DNA of 12,464 nucleotides, taken from assembly GCA_021819225.1 (NCBI GenBank), contig JAKARU010000015.1, positions 1-12,464 on the forward strand, given 5' to 3'. A model generated the notes under the pieces. It worked only from the letters and a program-made list of their open reading frames with translations, searched no databases and was not told the DNA's origin. Source of the DNA: Thermoplasmata archaeon (lineage in GTDB: Archaea > Thermoplasmatota > Thermoplasmata > Thermoplasmatales > Thermoplasmataceae). The translations under genes were made by a program, and so were the position numbers. This document shows, piece by piece, positions 1 through 6,425 of this stretch. Numbering within the stretch: the stretch's first letter is position 1; the number at the start of each line of letters is the position of its first letter.

Positions 1-1
1 T

Positions 2-844
2 TCCGATCTGGGAATCGTCGTTGCACCGGGTGTTTATTCAGGTGTTTCTGCAATTATTGCCGAGCAGTCAGGGTTCAGGGCAGGGTACCTTTCCGGGTCA
101 GGGGTTGCAGGAATGATGGGCCTGCCTGATCTGGGCATGACAACTCTCACCGAGGTTGCCGACGAATCCAGGAAGATTACCCGGATCACTCGAATGCCAC
201 TCATAGTCGATTGTGATACTGGATTTGGAGAAACCATAAATGTGACCAGGACTGTAAGAATGATGGAGGAAGCAGGTGTTTCTGCAATACACATCGAGGA
301 TCAGGTTCTTCCAAAAAAGTGCGGGCATCTCAATGGGAAGCAGGTTATTCCCATTGAGGATATGGAGAGTAAGATAAATGCAGCAGTACAGGCAAGAAAG
401 AACCCGGATTTCCTGATAATTGCAAGAACTGACAGCAGGTCTGTGAATGGACTTGACGAGGCGATCGAGAGATCGAGACTGTATCTCGAGGCTGGAGCAG
501 ACTGCATATTTACAGAAGCACTTGAAAGTGAGGAAGAATTCAGGGAGATGAGAAAAAAAGTTCCAGGTTTGCTGCTGGCAAATATGACAGAATTTGGAAA
601 GACGCCGCTTCTTTCAGTGAAGCAGCTGGATGAAATTGGCTATAACATGGTTATATTCCCGCTGACTTCATTCAGGGGAATCCTGAAAAAAACGGAAGAA
701 ATATACAGAATGCTTCTTGAGAATGGGACACAGAGGGACTTTATAAATGAGATAATGAGCAGAAAACGGTTTTATGAAATCATTGGATACAGTGAATACG
801 AGGCCGAGGATTTCGACCTTTCAAAGAGGAGGACAGTTTTATGA
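2..844 (+). CDS. prpB: Methylisocitrate lyase-type enzyme (PrpB; ICL/PEP mutase family), 5' end cut by window
   Basis: Lyase of the isocitrate lyase/PEP mutase superfamily. PrpB splits 2-methylisocitrate into succinate and pyruvate in the methylcitrate cycle. The reading frame is open from base 2, so the true start lies outside the window; the internal ATG at 113 falls inside conserved sequence (LSGSGVAGMMGLPDLGMTT) and is not the start. Seen: the Mg-binding DCDTGFG segment at 209-229, HIEDQVLPKKCGH with the catalytic KKCGH at 314-328, IIARTDSR, and TEFGKTPLL followed by FPLTSFR. These read like PrpB much more than carboxyphosphonoenolpyruvate mutase. About 280 residues are visible, close to a full PrpB of roughly 290. 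The stop TGA overlaps the next gene's ATG (ATGA), indicating translational coupling to the citrate-synthase-family gene. A plain isocitrate lyase activity cannot be excluded from sequence alone. Confidence 0.9.
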   Translation, partial: SDLGIVVAPGVYSGVSAIIAEQSGFRAGYLSGSGVAGMMGLPDLGMTTLTEVADESRKITRITRMPLIVDCDTGFGETINVTRTVRMMEEAGVSAIHIEDQVLPKKCGHLNGKQVIPIEDMESKINAAVQARKNPDFLIIARTDSRSVNGLDEAIERSRLYLEAGADCIFTEALESEEEFREMRKKVPGLLLANMTEFGKTPLLSVKQLDEIGYNMVIFPLTSFRGILKKTEEIYRMLLENGTQRDFINEIMSRKRFYEIIGYSEYEAEDFDLSKRRTVL

Positions 845-1908
845 CAGATGAAATAAAGGTTCCGAAAGGACTTGCGAACGTTGTTGTTGACAGAACGTCC
901 ATTGCTACCACAGGTGCATCAGGCAACCTTCTTTACAGGGGTTACAGGGCAGTGGACCTTGCAGACAGGAAGAGCTTTGAGGAAGTTGCATACCTCATAG
1001 TATATGGAAATTTGCCGTCAGGTGATGAACTTGTGGCATTCAGGGCAAGACTCAATGAAAACATGAAACTCGATGAAAGAACCATAAAAGTCATGGATAT
1101 CCTGAAGGAGAAGGATATCATGAGGAATTTAAGGAGCATTGTTTCCCTGATTCCGTACAGGAATGGGGATATTAATGAAACATTCATTCAGATGGAGGCT
1201 AAACTCCCACTTATAAGCGCATATTCTGCTCACGCTGCATATGGGAAACCAATGAAGAATATGGAGGGAGAGTTTTTTGCAGAGAAGTTCTTTTCCATGA
1301 TCGCTGATCCACATAAGAAGAAGTACTGGAAATCCCTGGAAAAACTCATGATTCTCTATATGGAACACGAGTTCAATGCTTCCACATTCGCATTGCGGGT
1401 TGCAGCATCAACCCTTACTGATCCTGTCTCTGCTGTTACTGCTGCCCTTGCAACTCTTAAGGGTCCACTTCATGGTGGAGCCAATTCAGAGGTTCTCTCA
1501 TATCTTTCAGGAATCAAGGATGAAAAGGATGCGGCTAAGTTTGTAGAGGACAAATTGTCAAAAAAGGAGAAAATAATGGGATTCGGGCATCGTGTATACA
1601 AGAAGAAGGATCCACGGGCACAGTACGTCAAGGAGGAACTCAGGAGAATTGCCCCTGACGATCCAAAATTCAGGGCGGCTGAATACGTCGAAAACTACAT
1701 GTTCGAGAAGAAGGGAATCCCGGCAAATGTAGATCTTTTCGCTGCGGTGTTGATGGATTTCCTGGGAATAGACGAGGTATTCAACCTTCCCGTGTTCGCA
1801 TGCTCAAGGATATTTGGCTGGAATGCCCATTACAGCGAGCAGGTGTCAGATAACAAGCTGATAAGGCCGGCTGCCGAATACTCAGGTCCTGAGGAGAGGG
1901 ACCTCTAG
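841..1908 (+). CDS. gltA/prpC: Citrate synthase / 2-methylcitrate synthase
   Basis: Condenses acetyl-CoA (or propionyl-CoA) with oxaloacetate. The 355 residues fit the short archaeal type, slightly under the 370-385 usual for the family. All three catalytic residues are present: H211 in GPLHGGAN, H250 in GFGHRVYKKKDPRA and D298 in PANVDLFAAVL. The conserved EHEFNASTFALRV block holds H176. The start ATG overlaps the upstream lyase stop in ATGA, and AGGAGG lies about 9 nt before it. Pairing with a PrpB-type lyase suggests the enzyme serves as 2-methylcitrate synthase, or as a dual-specificity enzyme; family members cannot be separated reliably on motifs. The stop codon TAG shares the palindrome CTAG with the stop of the convergent JAMM gene, so there is no intergenic space at the 3' end. 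Confidence 0.93.
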   Translation: MTDEIKVPKGLANVVVDRTSIATTGASGNLLYRGYRAVDLADRKSFEEVAYLIVYGNLPSGDELVAFRARLNENMKLDERTIKVMDILKEKDIMRNLRSIVSLIPYRNGDINETFIQMEAKLPLISAYSAHAAYGKPMKNMEGEFFAEKFFSMIADPHKKKYWKSLEKLMILYMEHEFNASTFALRVAASTLTDPVSAVTAALATLKGPLHGGANSEVLSYLSGIKDEKDAAKFVEDKLSKKEKIMGFGHRVYKKKDPRAQYVKEELRRIAPDDPKFRAAEYVENYMFEKKGIPANVDLFAAVLMDFLGIDEVFNLPVFACSRIFGWNAHYSEQVSDNKLIRPAAEYSGPEERDL

Positions 1909-2267
1909 ATAACCTCTATTTTTATCTCTTCTCCGTTCCTGTTATACGCCCTGTAATCATCAATATTGTATGGAAATCCAAGAATCAGGTGAACCGCACC
2001 ACTGTTTGAGAACATATGAAGATCAGCCTCGGAAGGCCTCATATTCCCAGAAGGATGCGAGTGGACAGATCCAACTATTGAAAAATCTATTGGCTTATTT
2101 CCCATCCACATTATTGTATGGCTGTCCCCATTGATTGTTCCAGGAAGTATAGCTATTTCATAGATCACATTATGCTCTGCCTTGAGGAGGGCACCAAACT
2201 CCTTTGGATATATGTCCTTGGAGGCCTCCAACACCATCTTCAGCAATCTTCTTCTAATTGACCACAT
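1905..2267 (-). CDS. JAMM/MPN+ metalloprotease (possible desampylase)
   Basis: Small zinc isopeptidase of the JAB1/MPN/Mov34 family. Archaeal homologues such as Haloferax JAMM1 remove ubiquitin-like SAMP proteins from their targets. At 120 residues it is a bare JAMM domain. The full metal site is visible: E23 in PKEFGALL, then H69-S-H71-P, seven residues on S79, and D82 (HSHPSGNMRPSEAD), which fits HxHx7SxxD exactly. The start overlaps the last 14 bases of the NAD kinase gene. No strong Shine-Dalgarno is visible, so translation is probably coupled; the in-frame ATG at residue 11 is a less likely start because it would remove part of the first helix. Activity as a protease is well supported. 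The substrate (SAMP-like modifiers or other) is inference, and no modifier gene is seen in the window. Confidence 0.88.
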   Translation of the reverse strand: MWSIRRRLLKMVLEASKDIYPKEFGALLKAEHNVIYEIAILPGTINGDSHTIMWMGNKPIDFSIVGSVHSHPSGNMRPSEADLHMFSNSGAVHLILGFPYNIDDYRAYNRNGEEIKIEVI

Positions 2268-3075
2268 CTTTTAACAGTTTCTCCCTTAATTTTGCGTAAA
2301 AATCCCTTCTTACAGTGATGAACCTGTAAGGCCGGTTACTTCTTGTAATGGTTACCCTGTCACTGGAGGTGAAGGGAATTTCTCTCTGTCCATCCAGTAT
2401 TATTATACAGTCCTGATCCTGCCCGCTCACTATGATTTCAAGGACTGATGATGATGGCACCACCATAGGCCTTATTCGTAGGGTTACAGGGGCAATATAT
2501 GATATTACCATCGCCTCGGTTGCAGGCATAACTATTGGGCCACCCGCGCTGAGTGAATAGGATGTTGAACCAATAGGAGTTGCAACAATGATTCCATCCC
2601 CCCTCGTCCTTTCCACAAATATCCCGTCAAGATAAAGCTTGAAATTCCTTACCTTTGCAACCCTGTTACTGTGCAGGGTTGCCTCATTCATGGCATACCC
2701 GACAACCTTGCCATTGACTCTTACCTCGAGTTTCATGAATTCTACGAAACGGTGTTCACCTCTCACAATCCTGTATATTGTCTCCTCTACCTTTCCTACC
2801 TCCACCTCACTCAGGAATCCAAGGGAACCCATGTTGATTCCAAGTATTGCTCCCTTTGCCTTCTGTGCTGCGAGGAGAACAGTACCATCACCACCTATTG
2901 TAAATAGTATATCTGCATTTATTTCATCAAGTGGCCTGTATTCTTTTCCATTGAAGTCGTTCTTGAGTTCATTTTCATAAATCCTCTCCCATTCTGGGGG
3001 GATTATTGCATCGATCCTTTCCACTATTTTTGAGCATCTGGGGCAGTTTCGCCTTACAATATAGGCAACTCTCAT
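2254..3075 (-). CDS. nadK: NAD kinase
   Basis: Phosphorylates NAD+ to NADP+ using ATP or polyphosphate in the cytoplasm. The 273-residue length is typical. Seen: GGDGT at 61-65 (catalytic D63), the NE pair at 130-131, the long conserved block from G159 to G179 containing GDGIIVATPIGSTSYS, and DGQ at 228-230. The N-terminus has CPRC at 11-14, just after the first strand, which I do not recall as a family hallmark. The start ATG overlaps the stop of the upstream IMPase-family gene (ATGA), with a GGATGATG-type ribosome binding sequence a few bases before. In Methanocaldococcus jannaschii an IMPase-type NADP phosphatase and a NAD kinase are fused in one protein (MJ0917) in this same order, so the two neighbours probably act together on the NAD/NADP balance. 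Confidence 0.95.
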   Translation of the reverse strand: MRVAYIVRRNCPRCSKIVERIDAIIPPEWERIYENELKNDFNGKEYRPLDEINADILFTIGGDGTVLLAAQKAKGAILGINMGSLGFLSEVEVGKVEETIYRIVRGEHRFVEFMKLEVRVNGKVVGYAMNEATLHSNRVAKVRNFKLYLDGIFVERTRGDGIIVATPIGSTSYSLSAGGPIVMPATEAMVISYIAPVTLRIRPMVVPSSSVLEIIVSGQDQDCIIILDGQREIPFTSSDRVTITRSNRPYRFITVRRDFYAKLREKLLKDVVN

Positions 3076-3845
3076 GTGTCATCATCCCGAATCATGCCCT
3101 CATAGGCAGCTGAAAGCGCAATCATATTCCTCCTCTCCCTCACATCAAGTCCCATGTTGAGCGGCTTGAGATGCTGGTCAAGAACAAACCCACCTGTCTC
3201 CTTGACGAGCATAACACCTGCAGCTATATCCACATTCCTCAATTCCTTCTCTTTCCCTATATATGCAACGTAATCTATCGAATTATTTGCCACAAAACCC
3301 ATTTCCAGGGAAGCGCATCCCAGGATTCTCCTTCTGATGATACCCTCGCGCAGGAAGTCAGGCACATTATCTCCCCTCAGTGAGTATATAACGCTTGCTC
3401 CTGTCCTCTCAGAAGTTTTCCTGAGTTTCGTCTGGTTCCGGTATGCCCCTTTTCCTTTCTCTGCGTAGAAATAATTTCCCGTAGCGAGGTTTATTACGAT
3501 AGCCTCCTCGAGGGAATTGAAATCATCCTTCATCACCGCAATGGACATTGAGTATGCAGGTATCTGGTTTTCTGCGTTATATGTTCCATCAAGCGGATCT
3601 ATGACAAGATTCTTCTCAAAGTGCCTGTCCATGAAACCGACTTCCTCGCTGACTATATTGAATGGCATGTCCAGATCATACACTCTCTTTATTATTGCAT
3701 CCTCGCATAATCTGTCAAGCCTGGAAGTAAGCGTCCCATCCGCTCCCATTCCTGTATATCCTGTCCTTTCTTCCTTCAGGGTGAGTGTGTCTATCTTTTC
3801 GATCAACTCGTTGCCTGTTTCAATGAAGTTTTTAAGAAAGGACAT
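3072..3845 (-). CDS. Inositol-monophosphatase-family phosphatase (candidate NADP phosphatase / FBPase)
   Basis: Mg-dependent phosphatase of the IMPase/FBPase superfamily, 257 residues (usual length about 250-270). Metal ligands are visible: E67/E68 in IVSEEVG, D83 and D86 in VIDPLDGT, and D206 in RNVDIAAGVMLVKETGG. Archaeal members hydrolyse inositol-1-phosphate, fructose-1,6-bisphosphate or NADP, and motifs alone do not decide among these. Its 3' end is ATGA-coupled to NAD kinase, and archaeal fusions of these two activities exist, so NADP phosphatase is the favoured role, with archaeal-type fructose bisphosphatase as the main alternative. The ATG lies about 23 nt downstream of a T-rich TATA element in the 30-nt gap after Rpo3. 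This suggests a leaderless transcript starting a phosphatase-NAD kinase-JAMM operon. Confidence 0.88.
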   Translation of the reverse strand: MSFLKNFIETGNELIEKIDTLTLKEERTGYTGMGADGTLTSRLDRLCEDAIIKRVYDLDMPFNIVSEEVGFMDRHFEKNLVIDPLDGTYNAENQIPAYSMSIAVMKDDFNSLEEAIVINLATGNYFYAEKGKGAYRNQTKLRKTSERTGASVIYSLRGDNVPDFLREGIIRRRILGCASLEMGFVANNSIDYVAYIGKEKELRNVDIAAGVMLVKETGGFVLDQHLKPLNMGLDVRERRNMIALSAAYEGMIRDDDT

Positions 3846-3859
3846 AAATCACAGAGTTG

Positions 3860-3875
3860 TTTATAGTTTAAAAAT
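3860..3875 (-). promoter_or_regulatory. TATA element for the IMPase-NAD kinase-JAMM operon
   Basis: Read on the minus strand, the 30-nt gap between the Rpo3 stop and the phosphatase ATG contains TTTTTAAACTATAAA. Its centre is about 23 nt before the ATG at 3845, the distance expected for a leaderless archaeal transcript. The same T-run directly after the Rpo3 stop could also end transcription of the ribosomal operon. The assignment is by position and composition only. Confidence 0.5.
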
Positions 3876-4739
3876 TTAGTCAGGAGTTACTATGCTTTCA
3901 TAAAGATCTTCAAGCCTCTCAGGCAGTCTTTTTAAAGCATACTGCAGCACATCCCTGGCAGAAAGTGAGCCATCAGTCTCAAAATGGAATATGAACCTGT
4001 TCTGATCCTCCCTTGTTATTACAGGTCTCTTATCAACAACGGCCCTTCTCACAGCAGTGTTTATGAACGTCATCACTTCCCTTGTTGGAAAATCATCTGT
4101 TACAGTCACCACGTCATTTGTCTGTGAAATTACTGAACCCGGGTACTTTTCACTGATGCCTTTCCATTCAGGGTTATCGTCTTTTGAAATGTCGTACTCC
4201 CTGTGATACTTGTATGCTACAGCAGATGTTGCCTGCCATTTTATGTGAGTGGATGCCTTTCCCATGTAAGCTTCAGCAGTCACAAGAAGAGCCTGCTTTG
4301 GACCAAGCTTCACTATGGGTATGTTCATGTCCGTGGGAACAAGTTCTGTATTTCCCGTGAACGGAAGAAGGTCGGCACTGGTAACGAGGCCCGGTCCTGT
4401 CCTGTTTATGTTATAGGACACAGTGCACAGGCTGCATCCCTTTCCACCACATGTGCATTCATCCCTGAAATTCATTTTTAAATCAGACTTGATCGGTATC
4501 AACCCGATCCTGTGTGCAACCATTTCATCAAATAGCGGTAATGATGAATCAAAAACATTTCCATCGTTGCTCCTGATCTGTCCATGCCTGAATACTACTC
4601 TGTCAATGGCCAGTTTGGGCACATCGTTTATAAGCGTCCTTCTCAGGGCATTTGCAGCTCCTGTCGAGATATTTCTGATTTCAAATCTTATGAATCTGTC
4701 CTTCAGTTCAAGTATCTTTATCTCAGGTTCTCCGCTCAT
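3876..4739 (-). CDS. rpo3: DNA-directed RNA polymerase subunit D (Rpo3)
   Basis: Assembly-platform subunit of archaeal RNA polymerase, equivalent to bacterial alpha and eukaryotic Rpb3; it pairs with Rpo11. With the ATG start it has 287 residues. The alpha-like motif NALRRTLINDVPKLAID lies near the N-terminus and the dimerisation segment FPTREVMTFINTAVRRAV is in the C-terminal half. Four cysteines form CTCGGKGCSLC, placed like the zinc loop of eukaryotic Rpb3. No further cysteine follows, so the ferredoxin-like 4Fe-4S site known from Sulfolobus subunit D is absent. The ATG at 4739 is preferred over the TTG one codon upstream because AGGAG (4746-4750) is 6 nt before it. The S11 stop and this ATG share one base (TGATG), the usual archaeal order S13-S4-S11-Rpo3. 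Confidence 0.95.
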   Translation of the reverse strand: MSGEPEIKILELKDRFIRFEIRNISTGAANALRRTLINDVPKLAIDRVVFRHGQIRSNDGNVFDSSLPLFDEMVAHRIGLIPIKSDLKMNFRDECTCGGKGCSLCTVSYNINRTGPGLVTSADLLPFTGNTELVPTDMNIPIVKLGPKQALLVTAEAYMGKASTHIKWQATSAVAYKYHREYDISKDDNPEWKGISEKYPGSVISQTNDVVTVTDDFPTREVMTFINTAVRRAVVDKRPVITREDQNRFIFHFETDGSLSARDVLQYALKRLPERLEDLYESIVTPD

Positions 4740-5122
4740 CAAACTCTCCTTCCCCTCTTTCCACCTTTCTTCTTTGTTCCATCGTGTGGAATTGGGGTAA
4801 CTTCCTCAATTCTTACAATCTTGAACCCAGCCCTGGAAAGAGCCCTGATTGCAGATTGAGCACCAGGACCCGGAATCTTTGAACGGTTCCCTCCGGGTGC
4901 CCTCACTTTTATTATCAGATCTGTGATCTCTTTTTCTTTAAGTTTTTCTGATATCAGATCAGCCGCTTTCATTGCCGCATACGGACTCGATTCATCCCTG
5001 TCATTCTTGACTACCATTCCACCTGACGCCTTGGCAAGCGTTTCAGCACCGGTCTGATCCGTCACAACTATGATCGTATTATTCTGTGAAGAATAAATGT
5101 GCGCGATTCCTGTTTTATTCAT
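4739..5122 (-). CDS. rps11: Small-subunit ribosomal protein S11 (uS11)
   Basis: Platform protein of the 30S subunit, bound near the mRNA exit and the 3' end of 16S rRNA. The 127 residues begin [17 protein letters not shown] and include [18 protein letters not shown] and the basic C-terminal tail ending GGKRGRRV. The frame stays open for 23 codons upstream, but those lie inside the S4 gene and do not resemble S11. The ATG at 5122 has a strong AGGAGGG at 5131-5137, 8 nt before it, so it is taken as the start. It overlaps the S4 end by 8 bases and is followed with a one-base overlap by Rpo3. Confidence 0.96.
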   Translation of the reverse strand: MNKTGIAHIYSSQNNTIIVVTDQTGAETLAKASGGMVVKNDRDESSPYAAMKAADLISEKLKEKEITDLIIKVRAPGGNRSKIPGPGAQSAIRALSRAGFKIVRIEEVTPIPHDGTKKKGGKRGRRV

Positions 5123-5711
5123 TCTTTGTCCCCTCCTTTTCTTCGGCAGCCTCTGCCGGTTCCGGTTCTTCTCCCTCTGATATTCCTGCAAGCAACCTCC
5201 TCACAGGGTGGGTATCGTCTGTAAACGGAGAATTCTGCACGTAAGATATTGAATCTTCTTCCAGTCCTTCCACAATTAGACCTGGAACTGTGACTCTCCT
5301 TCCATTGAGGATAACATGGCCGTGTGTTATCATCTGTCTCGCCTGCTTTGGTGTAACGGCAAGATTCTTTCTGTATACAAGAGTTTGCAGCCTTCTTTCC
5401 AGTATATTCTCAATGTTGAGAGAAAGGATATCATCGAGGGAAGAATTTTCAGATGTAATCCTGTATCTGTTAAGTCTTGCGAGCAATAGGTTCAACTGCT
5501 TTAGCGCAACCTGATCATTTGATCTGATCTTAGCCTGCAGATTTCTTGCCTGAGATCTTACAGAATCAAGCATTGCCTGGCTTCTCCACAATTCCTTCTT
5601 ATTTTTAAGACCATACTTTACGACCAGAGCCCTTTCTTCATCTATCCTCTCCTTTTCCCAAGGATGCCTGGGAGTTGAATATCTTTTCTTTGGAAACTTT
5701 GGATCACCCAT
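5115..5711 (-). CDS. rps4: Small-subunit ribosomal protein S4 (uS4)
   Basis: Primary 16S rRNA-binding protein of the 30S body. It has 198 residues: an N-terminal archaeal-type region ([21 protein letters not shown]), a helical segment, and an S4 RNA-binding domain around residues 106-160 ([20 protein letters not shown], then [14 protein letters not shown]). The tail after about residue 178 is acidic and low-complexity ([17 protein letters not shown]), a variable region in archaeal S4. The ATG has GGAGTGA about 7 nt before it and follows the S13 stop after 5 bases. In bacteria S4 represses its own operon by binding the leader; whether that happens here is unknown, but the operon leader does hold a hairpin. 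Confidence 0.96.
   Translation of the reverse strand: MGDPKFPKKRYSTPRHPWEKERIDEERALVVKYGLKNKKELWRSQAMLDSVRSQARNLQAKIRSNDQVALKQLNLLLARLNRYRITSENSSLDDILSLNIENILERRLQTLVYRKNLAVTPKQARQMITHGHVILNGRRVTVPGLIVEGLEEDSISYVQNSPFTDDTHPVRRLLAGISEGEEPEPAEAAEEKEGTKNE
5131..5137 (-). promoter_or_regulatory. Ribosome binding site fixing the S11 start
   Basis: AGGAGGG on the minus strand lies inside the S4 coding region, 8 nt before the S11 ATG at 5122. It supports that ATG over the longer in-frame extension reaching into S4. Confidence 0.75.
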
Positions 5712-5716
5712 TTATA

Positions 5717-6181
5717 TCACTCCTTCTTTCTCTGGACACCAACAGACAGGCCCTTCCTTCCGTTGCTCCTGGTTCTCTGTCCTCTTACCTTATGCTTTGT
5801 CTCGTGTCTGATTCCCTTATATGATCTCATTTTCTTCAGCACGTTAATATTGTCCTGAATCTGTATCTCGAGATCATTGCTTACGAGATTCGTGTCCTTT
5901 CCAGTAAGCGGGTCCTTTCTATTGTTCAGCATCCATGGGGGAAGGTCTTCATACTCCTGGGCTTCAACATACTCTCTGATCTCCTGAATCTGGTCTTCAC
6001 TCAGTTCTCCGAGTTGTTTCTGCTTATCTATTTGAAGTTTCTTCACTATGGTCTCAGAAAATCTGATACCAATCCCCTTGAGGTCCGACAGGGCCAGGAC
6101 GACATTCCTTTCACCGTTCAAGTCTTTGTTAGCTATTCTAACTATATATTGGAAATCTTCCTTTTTTTCTTGTTCAGGCAT
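5717..6181 (-). CDS. rps13: Small-subunit ribosomal protein S13 (uS13)
   Basis: Head protein of the 30S subunit that contacts the 50S subunit and tRNA. It has 154 residues, the usual archaeal length. The helix-hairpin-helix-like ALSDLKGIGIRFSETIVKKL lies near residues 30-50, and the basic C-terminus contains KGIRHETKHKVRGQRTRSNG. It is the first gene of the S13-S4-S11-Rpo3 operon. The ATG at 6181 is preceded by GGTGA (6186-6190), a weak but usual archaeal Shine-Dalgarno, with a perfect hairpin just upstream at 6197-6214 and a TATA element near 6246. Confidence 0.96.
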   Translation of the reverse strand: MPEQEKKEDFQYIVRIANKDLNGERNVVLALSDLKGIGIRFSETIVKKLQIDKQKQLGELSEDQIQEIREYVEAQEYEDLPPWMLNNRKDPLTGKDTNLVSNDLEIQIQDNINVLKKMRSYKGIRHETKHKVRGQRTRSNGRKGLSVGVQRKKE

Positions 6182-6196
6182 TTATTCACCAGTCCT

Positions 6197-6214
6197 TTGA
6201 TACTTGTGTATCAA
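6197..6214 (-). promoter_or_regulatory. Perfect inverted repeat (hairpin) in the leader of the S13 operon
   Basis: The bases form TTGATAC, a 4-nt spacer, then GTATCAA, a perfect 7-bp stem. It ends 6 nt upstream of the GGTGA ribosome binding site of S13 and begins only a few bases after the transcription start predicted from the TATA element near 6246. As RNA it could form a hairpin controlling translation; as DNA it could be an operator. The repeat is seen directly; the function is inferred. Confidence 0.5.
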
Positions 6215-6239
6215 TCTATGAGGTTCTGGCTTATTCTTA

Positions 6240-6252
6240 AAATATATTTATC
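6240..6252 (-). promoter_or_regulatory. TATA/BRE element for the S13-S4-S11-Rpo3 operon
   Basis: Minus-strand sequence AAGGATAAATATATTTTAAG reads as a purine-rich BRE-like stretch followed by an AT-only TATA core. The expected start site about 25 nt downstream falls near 6220, giving a leader of roughly 40 nt that contains the hairpin and the GGTGA site. The core is nearly symmetric, so it could also direct weak rightward transcription. Confidence 0.55.
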
Positions 6253-6390
6253 CTTTTTGCACAAGTTTGCCTTAAAATGGGTTTTTTGCATGACGATTCC
6301 AAACCTGAACTGTCTTGGTGTCAGGGACTTTAAAGAATATCCGCATCCTCATTAATGGTAATTTAATTGACTCACATTTTTTAACCAGAG

Positions 6391-6403
6391 TTATAAATTT
6401 ATA
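6391..6403 (+). promoter_or_regulatory. TATA box of the DUF6159-like gene (leaderless)
   Basis: TTATAAATTTATA is centred near 6397, about 29 nt before the ATG at 6426, so transcription should begin at or a few bases before the start codon. No Shine-Dalgarno is visible in the intervening bases. The spacing supports ATG 6426 rather than the TTG at 6315 that opens the same frame. Confidence 0.6.
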
Positions 6404-6425
6404 CTTTAGTCTAATCTTCCCAAAC

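Larger units (their letters stand above)
6182..6425. other. Divergent promoter region between S13 and the DUF6159-like gene
   Basis: 244 bases separate the two divergent genes. It holds the S13 leader and TATA element on the left and the TATA element of the rightward membrane gene at 6391-6403. Two tiny rightward open frames (6277-6333, 18 codons; 6290-6355, 21 codons) lie between, without supporting ribosome sites; I see no convincing gene here. Confidence 0.6.

Noticed and set aside
5123..5191. Longer S11 start 23 codons upstream
   Set aside because: The extra residues are translated from the S4 gene in another frame and do not resemble S11. The ATG at 5122 has a strong ribosome binding site.
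6277..6355. Two tiny rightward ORFs (18 and 21 codons) downstream of the near-symmetric TATA at 6241-6250
   Set aside because: Length is within chance, there is no ribosome binding site, and no recognisable product. They also lie in the promoter region of the next gene.
6315..6425. N-terminal extension of the DUF6159-like protein from TTG 6315
   Set aside because: The extension reads through the TATA box at 6391-6403, and the family-like N-terminus begins at the ATG at 6426.
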